This document shows, in pieces, positions 1-5,352 of a stretch of 20,887 bases of DNA. The DNA is from SIG480 sp045649265 (GTDB lineage: Bacteria > Bacillota > Clostridia > Oscillospirales > JAAYXM01). A program made the translations under genes and the position numbers. The number at the start of each line of letters is the position of its first letter. The first letter of the stretch is position 1. Location: NCBI GenBank assembly GCA_045649265.1, contig JAZRPO010000025.1, positions 1 to 20,887 on the forward strand, written 5' to 3'. The notes beneath the pieces are model-generated. The model did no database searches. It had not been told where the DNA came from and was given only the letters and a program-made list of their open reading frames with translations.

Positions 1-42
1 GATGCATTTTTCAAAGAAAGAGAGGTAGAAAAAGATGCCTGA
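1..42 (+). CDS. C-terminal end of an upstream gene (partial, uncertain)
   Basis: Frame 1 is open from the window edge to a TGA at 40-42 and reads DAFFKEREVEKDA. The stop overlaps the ATG of the next small gene at 35-37 by 8 bases, an arrangement typical of translationally coupled genes. Only 13 residues are visible, so the family cannot be recognised, and a chance open frame of this length is quite possible. Confidence 0.3.
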   Translation, partial: DAFFKEREVEKDA

Positions 43-163
43 CTACGAAAAAATGTATTTCGAGCTCTTTAACGGAGTAACCGACGTAATCGAAGAGCTC
101 AAAAAGCTTCAGCAGAAAGTGGAAAAACTCTATGTTGAAAGCCCTGATGAAGAGGCTAAGTAG
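35..163 (+). CDS. Small acidic helical protein of unknown function (42 aa)
   Basis: A 42-codon frame starts at ATG 35, about 9 bases after an AGAGG Shine-Dalgarno-like site at 21-25, and ends at TAG 161-163. A strong terminator begins three bases later, which supports it as the last gene of a transcript. The protein begins MPDYEKMYFELFNGVTDVIE and continues as a charged helix in which EEL-KKLQQKVEKL forms a short heptad-like segment, followed by an acidic tail (SPDEEAK). There is no signal peptide or membrane segment. It resembles the very small acidic hypothetical proteins often seen in Clostridia, but I know of no function. The helix suggests oligomerisation or binding to a partner. Confidence 0.65.
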   Translation: MPDYEKMYFELFNGVTDVIEELKKLQQKVEKLYVESPDEEAK

Positions 164-165
164 TT

Positions 166-199
166 AAAAACTGCAAGGCAATTTTGCCTTGCAGTTTTT
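166..199. terminator. Bidirectional intrinsic terminator between the small ORF and mrnC
   Basis: A perfect 15-bp stem pairs 166-180 with 185-199 around the loop ATTT. The core is CTGCAAGGCA, flanked by A and T tracts, so a U-run follows the stem on either strand. It sits 2 bases after the small gene's stop and 12 bases beyond the mrnC stop on the other strand, so it serves two convergent genes. Confidence 0.9.
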
Positions 200-211
200 A
201 TTTTAAATTCT

Positions 212-607
212 TTAAATTATTTTTTCAAAAAGCTCGTTTAAGCGGTCATAGTGGCCACGGAGGTAAAGATATCCCCACAGTGCTTCAAAAGCCGTTGCGG
301 CATGATACGTCGCAGGGTCAGAGTGTTTCGGGATTGAATTCACCTTTGCGTTTCGAGCTCGCTTGAATACGGCTATTTCTTCCTCTGTGAGAAGGGGAAG
401 GATTTTTTCTGCGGCTGAAGCCTGCGCGGCGGCAGAAACGGATTTTACCGTGCTTTTGTGAAGGTCGCCTGCTTTTCGGATCCCGCCTTTGACGAGATAT
501 CCCCGAACCATAAGCTCGTATGCTGCATCCCCTATATGTGCAAGCGCGAGAGCGTTCATCTCAAAAAGCTCATTATCTGAAAGTGTTGTGTGAAGAAAGT
601 CAGCCAT
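212..607 (-). CDS. mrnC: Mini-ribonuclease III
   Basis: This 131-aa protein is a stand-alone RNase III catalytic domain without the double-stranded-RNA-binding domain, the hallmark of Mini-III. That enzyme matures the ends of 23S rRNA in Firmicutes. The first signature is ALAHIGDAAYE (residues 21-31), with the catalytic Asp at 27. The second is the HSDPATYHAATAFEALWGYLYL segment near the C-terminus, with the second acidic residue in AFEALWG. A basic segment (KRARNAKVNSIPKHSD) precedes it, as in the family. The ATG at 605-607 follows an AGGAG ribosome-binding site with good spacing and a clear promoter. In many Firmicutes mrnC follows cysS; here it is alone between a terminator and a divergent promoter. 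Confidence 0.95.
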   Translation of the reverse strand: MADFLHTTLSDNELFEMNALALAHIGDAAYELMVRGYLVKGGIRKAGDLHKSTVKSVSAAAQASAAEKILPLLTEEEIAVFKRARNAKVNSIPKHSDPATYHAATAFEALWGYLYLRGHYDRLNELFEKII

Positions 608-634
608 ATAATTCTCCTGCTACATTTTTCTTAT

Positions 635-663
635 ATTTTATGACAGAATATAAAAAAAGTCAA
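635..663 (-). promoter_or_regulatory. Sigma-A promoter of mrnC
   Basis: On the minus strand TTGACT (658-663) is followed by a 17-bp spacer and TAAAAT (635-640), about 28 bases from the mrnC start. It faces away from the promoter at 689-717, with 25 bp between the two -35 elements. Confidence 0.75.
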
Positions 664-688
664 ATGCTATGGGGTAAGTGCTTATTTG

Positions 689-717
689 TTGTAATTAAAA
701 TGAAAATATGTTATACT
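689..717 (+). promoter_or_regulatory. Sigma-A promoter of the ATP-grasp/PHP/deacetylase/CDF operon
   Basis: TTGTAA (689-694), a 17-bp spacer and TATACT (712-717), with an extended -10 TG at 709-710. Transcription would start near 724, giving a leader of about 34 bases to the proposed start at 758. Confidence 0.7.
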
Positions 718-741
718 CAAAATAAGAAAAAAGTTCCGGTC

Positions 742-750
742 GGGAGGTGG
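742..750 (+). promoter_or_regulatory. Ribosome-binding site that argues for a non-canonical start
   Basis: GGGAGGTGG at 742-750 is the only strong Shine-Dalgarno sequence before the ATP-grasp gene. It lies 7-10 bases upstream of ATC 755 and ATA 758 but more than 40 bases upstream of the first in-frame ATG (794), which has no such site of its own. Confidence 0.7.
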
Positions 751-757
751 ATTTATC

Positions 758-1951
758 ATAAAAAAGGCTATTGTAACAGATGTAAGATACCGCATGAGCC
801 TTCCTGTTATCAGGTCGCTCGGAAGATGCGGCGTAGAGGTTATCTCAACGGAGCGGCGCGGCTCGTGTGAGGCTGCGGCGCTTGGGTTCTATTCAAAATA
901 TTCATCTGAAAATAAAATGCTTACAGACCCTGCGGAGGATATGGATTCTTTTTTAAAAGAGCTTTCGATTATCTGCGAAGAATGCGGAGAAAAGCCTGTT
1001 GTTATCCCGGTCGGAATATCAACGCTTCTTAATCTTTGCGAAGAGCGGGAGAGACTTCTCTCGTTTGCTGATTGTGCGCTCCCGCCGCTTGAGTCAATTA
1101 CGCTTGCAAATGACAAATCCCGACTTATTCCGTTTGCCGGGAGCGTAGGGGTTCCTGTGCCGTCGACTACCTTCATAAAAGAAGGCGAGAGCGTAGAGAC
1201 TTTTGCAGGGAGAATAGATTATCCTGCGGTTATAAAGCTGCCTATGGGGGAAATGCTCGGGCTTCCTCCTGAAAAGAGATACGCAATCGTAAGAACTAAG
1301 CTGGAGTTTATAGAAAAATACCCTGAATTTGCCGCACATGGCGGCGAAATCCTTGTTCAGAAATATATCACCGGCGACGGATACGGTGTTTCGGCAGTGT
1401 TTGACAAAACTTCCGAGCCTATTTCGGTTTTCTGCCACAGAAGGCTTCGGGAATACCCTGCAACAGGTGGGCCGTCGTGCTTCTGTGAAAGCGCAGATGA
1501 ACCTCTTCTTGCAGAGTATGCAGTGAAGCTTTTAAAGGCGCTCAAGTGGGAAGGCGTCGCTATGGTTGAATTCAAAGGAAGCCCGGAGAGCGGCTTTTAC
1601 CTCATGGAGATAAATCCGAGATTCTGGGGGAGCTTTGCCCTCGCACCGAACTCCGGCTGCAATATCGCACACGCGCTTTATCGCGCGGCGATTGGCGAAA
1701 AGGCGCCGAAGTTTGAAAGGTTCGTTCCGGATTATAAAGTAGGCCACAAAATGAGGTTTCTGATTCAGGACCTGCTTGCGTTTCCGGCATATCTTAAGCG
1801 CAGTGAAAAAAAGTTATCTTTTCTGATTTCATTCTTAACCGGGCTTTTGAATCCCAAAATTTCAGATGGGGTTCTCGATATCCGCGATATTCGCTCATCT
1901 TTGCAATATCTTTCCTGCGCGCTTAAAAAGCGTGACAGCATTGTGAGGTAA
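758..1951 (+). CDS. ATP-grasp carboxylate-amine ligase family protein, atypical start codon
   Basis: ATP-grasp enzymes use ATP to join a carboxylate to an amine or thiol through an acyl-phosphate; the substrate here is unknown. Counting from 758 (397 aa), the visible motifs are the nucleotide-binding Lys in YPAVIKLPMGE near 160, VQKYITGDGYGVS at 200-212, CHRRLREYPATGGPS at 226-240, and the metal-binding acids in VAMVEF (Glu 271) and MEINPRFWGS (Glu 284, Asn 286). The group resembles the predicted carboligases found near exopolysaccharide genes. The first in-frame ATG is 794, but it lacks a ribosome-binding site and would remove KKAIVTDVRYR, the expected first beta strand of the pre-ATP-grasp fold. 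I therefore place the start at ATA 758 (or ATC 755) behind GGGAGGTGG. The conventional alternative is 794-1951. It is the first gene of a four-gene operon, 3 bases before the PHP gene. Confidence 0.8.
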   Translation: MKKAIVTDVRYRMSLPVIRSLGRCGVEVISTERRGSCEAAALGFYSKYSSENKMLTDPAEDMDSFLKELSIICEECGEKPVVIPVGISTLLNLCEERERLLSFADCALPPLESITLANDKSRLIPFAGSVGVPVPSTTFIKEGESVETFAGRIDYPAVIKLPMGEMLGLPPEKRYAIVRTKLEFIEKYPEFAAHGGEILVQKYITGDGYGVSAVFDKTSEPISVFCHRRLREYPATGGPSCFCESADEPLLAEYAVKLLKALKWEGVAMVEFKGSPESGFYLMEINPRFWGSFALAPNSGCNIAHALYRAAIGEKAPKFERFVPDYKVGHKMRFLIQDLLAFPAYLKRSEKKLSFLISFLTGLLNPKISDGVLDIRDIRSSLQYLSCALKKRDSIVR

Positions 1952-1954
1952 TAT

Positions 1955-2737
1955 ATGAAGTTTGATTTGCATGTACACACAACCCTTTCACCCGATTCGG
2001 AGATTTCTCCCCTCGCCCTCAGAGATTTGGTGCTGCGCGCGGGGCTGTCGGGAGTTGCAGTCTGTGACCATAACGTATTCGGAAATCTCCGGGGAGAAGA
2101 TGGCATCTATATCATCCCCGCTTGCGAGGTTTCGTCAGATATGGGGCACTTGCTCGTATATTTTCTGAAAAGCGATATATGCAAAAAAATGAAGAAAAAC
2201 GAAAAGGGAGTTTATTCCTGGAGAGAGGTTATGAAATACGCGCATGCTGAAGGTGCGGTGGTTTTCCTTGCACACCCATTTGCTCCATTCTTTCCGCGTT
2301 GCGACGATTTCTGGGAAGAGCTTGACGGCGTGGAAGCCTTCAATGCGCGTATAGTTCATTACAAGGCCTTTGGCGGAAACAAAAAAGCATTCAGATTATG
2401 GAAAAAGCTCGGGCTTCCGTTTTCTGCCGGAAGCGACGCGCATTCTGAAAAAGAAATCGGGCGTGCTTTCTGGGAGTGTGACATTCCTGAAGAGGAAATG
2501 TCGACACCGGATTTTGAAGAGAAGCTCAAGCAGACACTTCTTTCATCCTCCGGCCGCATATTCACAGGCTATTCGTCCTTGCATACGGTTTTCTCTTGCA
2601 GACGAAGAATATACAAAAAACAAAAAAGATACAAAAAGTTTTTTAAAAACTTTTTTGTCGAGGCATATGTTTTCTTAAGAAGCTTAATTTTGGGGAAAGA
2701 GGAAAAAAGATTCATAGATATATATACGGAGGAATAA
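1955..2737 (+). CDS. PHP-domain metal-dependent phosphoesterase
   Basis: This 260-aa protein carries a complete PHP active site. It shows HVH at residues 6-8, CDHN with Asp 38 and His 39, Glu 58 in IPACEVSS, the following GH at 64-65, AHP at 106-108, and GSDAH with Asp 161 and His 163. These residues bind a di- or trinuclear metal centre. Known relatives (TrpH/YciV-like) hydrolyse nucleotide or other phosphate esters; the substrate here is unknown. The last 60 or so residues are very basic and aromatic (RRRIYKKQKRYKKFFKNFF) and lie outside the PHP core, suggesting contact with nucleic acid, membrane or a partner. The gene starts 3 bases after the ATP-grasp stop, with its GAGG ribosome-binding site inside the end of that gene. 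An AT-rich inverted repeat lies in the coding region at 2632-2657. Confidence 0.88.
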   Translation: MKFDLHVHTTLSPDSEISPLALRDLVLRAGLSGVAVCDHNVFGNLRGEDGIYIIPACEVSSDMGHLLVYFLKSDICKKMKKNEKGVYSWREVMKYAHAEGAVVFLAHPFAPFFPRCDDFWEELDGVEAFNARIVHYKAFGGNKKAFRLWKKLGLPFSAGSDAHSEKEIGRAFWECDIPEEEMSTPDFEEKLKQTLLSSSGRIFTGYSSLHTVFSCRRRIYKKQKRYKKFFKNFFVEAYVFLRSLILGKEEKRFIDIYTEE

Positions 2738-2738
2738 C

Positions 2739-4097
2739 ATGATTTTATATGACATTGCCCGCCGTGCCAAGCACGTCGTAAAGGACTTTATAAAAAGCCG
2801 TGACTGTGAATATATAACTCCGGTCAGGAGAATAGAGAGAGTTTTCCCGATACAGGGTGAGCGTATATGTGCAATGACCTTTGACGATGGCCCGACCGTA
2901 ATTGAAACAAACCCTAAGGTATCTGAAAAGGGGCTGACCCTCGCGCTGCTTGAAACTCTCGAAAGCTACGGTGCAAAGGGAACCTTTGACGTTATTGGCA
3001 CAACTGAGGACAATTATCCCGACGAAGCAGGCGTTCACGGCTCTTTTTCCTGGGGCGGGGTGAAGTATGACCACTATCCCGACATAAAGCGTGATGATGA
3101 GGCAGGTGCTAAAAGCTGCCCTGAGCTCATTAAAAGGATTATAAGCGGCGGACATGAAATTTCGAATCACGGTTATCGCCATATTCTGTTCGGCCACTTA
3201 AATCTCGTATATGGAGCGCGTGCGTGCTTTTCTACAATTCATGAGGTGGTTGATGATATCATGAAGCTCGACAAGCTCTTGCTTGAAGAGCATGGCGTTA
3301 AAATCAAGCTCGCAAGGCCACCGCATTATGTTGACAAAATTCCTGACGGCAAAAGCTCGTACGATGCATACAGATATGCAGGATACAACTATATGGCGGC
3401 GAGCTTTGACGGAGGAGGGTGGCTTCCCTCCTGCGGCGATGCCGAAAAAGACGTTGAAGCGATGGTTGAGCCTCTCCGCCGCGCGCTTTCGGAAGATCCT
3501 GACGCTTTGAACGGTCAGATAATCTTCCAGAAGGATGGATACAGTATGTCGCGCCATACCCCTGTTGCAGGGGCGCTCCCGCTCCAGCTTGAGCTTCTTG
3601 AAAAACACGGTTATCGGGTTGTTACGGTATCGGAGCTTCTCGAAAAATCAGCCTTTGTCGATTGCATTAATGAAGATGCGCTTGCCCTTGCAAGCGCGGG
3701 ATATACGGTTGCATATCGCAACAATACGTTTATGCCGTCAAGAATCCTGACCTTCGGCGAGCTTGTAACGATGTGCACACCCCCTGAGGAAGTACTTTCT
3801 GCATACAGGGGTTTTGTTGATAATGAATATTGCGAAGAAGGCCTTATGGCAGATGTTGCAAGAAAGTTCGGAATTTCCGCAAAGCATCCGTATTTTACAG
3901 CATTCTGCGTTGCAGCACGACTTTCGCTTATAGACTGCGAAAACAAAGAAAGGCTTTCGTATAAAACAAGCGTGACGGGTGAGATTTTCTCGCGATTTAT
4001 GCGAGGACTTGCTCCTGATTACAGCTTTACGGTAAATCCCGGAAAGGTAACGCGTGAGAATGCGGTCCGCCACATCCGAGCGGCGCTTTTAAAATAA
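2739..4097 (+). CDS. NodB-type polysaccharide deacetylase with SLH-like C-terminal region
   Basis: This 452-aa protein has a NodB-homology domain at roughly residues 38-302. The motif TFDDGP (47-52) holds the catalytic and metal-binding Asps 49 and 50. SNHGYRH (142-148) supplies metal ligands His 144 and His 148, and ARPPHY (192-197) is the third motif. Known relatives remove N- or O-acetyl groups from peptidoglycan or polysaccharide. Three things are odd. There is no signal peptide or N-terminal membrane anchor. A segment at about 53-130 (including DNYPDEAGVHGSFSWGGVKYDHYPD) enlarges the domain. The usual L-H-D motif near the end reads IIFQKDGYS, with Lys 265 in place of the His. Residues about 306-345 and 405-450 look like degenerate S-layer-homology repeats. 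CGGAGGAATAAC precedes the ATG, one base after the PHP stop. The substrate is unknown, and activity is probable but not certain. Confidence 0.85.
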   Translation: MILYDIARRAKHVVKDFIKSRDCEYITPVRRIERVFPIQGERICAMTFDDGPTVIETNPKVSEKGLTLALLETLESYGAKGTFDVIGTTEDNYPDEAGVHGSFSWGGVKYDHYPDIKRDDEAGAKSCPELIKRIISGGHEISNHGYRHILFGHLNLVYGARACFSTIHEVVDDIMKLDKLLLEEHGVKIKLARPPHYVDKIPDGKSSYDAYRYAGYNYMAASFDGGGWLPSCGDAEKDVEAMVEPLRRALSEDPDALNGQIIFQKDGYSMSRHTPVAGALPLQLELLEKHGYRVVTVSELLEKSAFVDCINEDALALASAGYTVAYRNNTFMPSRILTFGELVTMCTPPEEVLSAYRGFVDNEYCEEGLMADVARKFGISAKHPYFTAFCVAARLSLIDCENKERLSYKTSVTGEIFSRFMRGLAPDYSFTVNPGKVTRENAVRHIRAALLK

Positions 4098-4116
4098 TGG
4101 AAAGGCTTGTGGTCAG

Positions 4117-5283
4117 ATGACAGAGTTTATAGTCAGGGTGTTTGTAAAAGAGTTTAAAAACACAACAAACCCGGCAGTCAGAACCCGCTATGGCGTAGTC
4201 GCCAGTGTTGTGGGGATCATATGCAATGCTATCCTTGCTGTATCAAAATTAGTTTTCGGCATTTTTTCAAACAGTATAGCCGTTATGGCAGATGCAGCAA
4301 ATAATCTTTCTGACAGTGCAACAAGCATAGTGACGCTTTTCGGCTTTAAGATTTCTTCAAAACCGGCTGACCGCGAGCACCCTTTCGGGCATGGCAGGGT
4401 TGAGTATGTCTGTGCCCTTGTTATAGCATTTCTTGTTATGCTTGCAGGGTTTGAAATGGGAAAATCCTCAATTTCACGGATTATAAGCGGTGAAAAAGCC
4501 ACTTTTTCACTGAGTGCTGTCATTGGTCTTGCAGTATCTGTGCTTTTAAAACTCTGGATGGCTTTGTTTAACAGAAAACTGGGAAAAAGAATTTCCTCTG
4601 CCGCAATAGAGGCTGTTGCCATTGACAGCATATCCGATGCCCTCGCAACAACAGTCACGCTCGTCGGCATAATTCTCTCCCGATTTATCGCACTTCCGAT
4701 TGACGGATATATAGGTGTTTTGGTATGTTTTCTGATTTTCAGGACAGGAATCGGGATGATCAAAAACACATTGAACAGGCTTCTCGGCTCAGCACCGAGC
4801 AAGGAGCTGGTTGACAACATAAGCCGCGAGATTCTCAGCCATGACAAAATTCTGGGGATACACGATGTCATTGTTCATGAATATGGGCCGGGAAAGCTGT
4901 TTGCATCTCTCCATGCTGAAGTTTCTTCCACTGAGGACATTATGGAAAGTCATAATCTTGTTGACCGCATTGAGAATGAGATTTCCGCAAAATTTGGAAT
5001 TGAGGTTCTTATTCATATAGACCCGTTAGAGATTGAAAACGAGGAGTTTTGTGCAATCCGTAACAAAGCGGAAGAAGCGATTACAAGCCTTGATGAGAGC
5101 TTTTCAATTCACGATTTTCGTATAGTTCACGGCATTGGCACTAAAAATCTTGTCTTTGATGTTAATATCCCGATTGATTATCCGGCACCGGATAAGATCG
5201 TCAGGGATATGGTTATAACTGCAGTATCCGAATCTGATGGGGATTTTATAGTCAAGCCCAAAATTGACAGAAATGTGATATAA
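4117..5283 (+). CDS. Cation diffusion facilitator (CDF) family transporter
   Basis: This 388-aa membrane protein should export divalent metal ions by proton antiport. It has about six membrane segments between residues 25 and 215 and two consecutive soluble C-terminal segments (about 215-300 and 305-388), longer than the single domain of FieF. The transport-site motif in the second membrane helix is ADAANNLSD, so the family's DxxxD or HxxxD appears as Asn 62-xxx-Asp 66. The fifth helix has the normal Asp 170-xxx-Asp 174. The cytoplasmic loop PADREHPFGHGRVEY (83-97) is strongly family-typical. The metal (Mn, Fe, Zn, Co or other) cannot be deduced. It is the last gene of the operon, 19 bases after the deacetylase, with a modest GGAAAGG ribosome-binding site, and is followed by a convergent terminator. 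Confidence 0.9.
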   Translation: MTEFIVRVFVKEFKNTTNPAVRTRYGVVASVVGIICNAILAVSKLVFGIFSNSIAVMADAANNLSDSATSIVTLFGFKISSKPADREHPFGHGRVEYVCALVIAFLVMLAGFEMGKSSISRIISGEKATFSLSAVIGLAVSVLLKLWMALFNRKLGKRISSAAIEAVAIDSISDALATTVTLVGIILSRFIALPIDGYIGVLVCFLIFRTGIGMIKNTLNRLLGSAPSKELVDNISREILSHDKILGIHDVIVHEYGPGKLFASLHAEVSSTEDIMESHNLVDRIENEISAKFGIEVLIHIDPLEIENEEFCAIRNKAEEAITSLDESFSIHDFRIVHGIGTKNLVFDVNIPIDYPAPDKIVRDMVITAVSESDGDFIVKPKIDRNVI

Positions 5284-5299
5284 AAATTGCAAAAAGAGT

Positions 5300-5331
5300 A
5301 ATCCCCCGAAAGCGTTTGCTTTTGGGGGATT
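5300..5331. terminator. Convergent intrinsic terminator between the CDF gene and addA
   Basis: The stem pairs 5300-5313 with 5318-5331 around the loop GTTT. It has five C-G pairs, one G-U wobble and a three-base A/T run. Short T-rich tracts follow it on both strands (TTTAAAA on plus; CTCTTTTTGC on minus). It lies 16 bases after the CDF stop and 21 bases beyond the addA stop. Confidence 0.85.
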
Positions 5332-5352
5332 TTAAAATATAAAACGGTGTAT

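Noticed and set aside
4188..4871. Minus-strand open frame (227 codons) opposite the CDF gene
   Set aside because: It is a shadow of the transporter's codon pattern; no motif, promoter or ribosome-binding site supports it.
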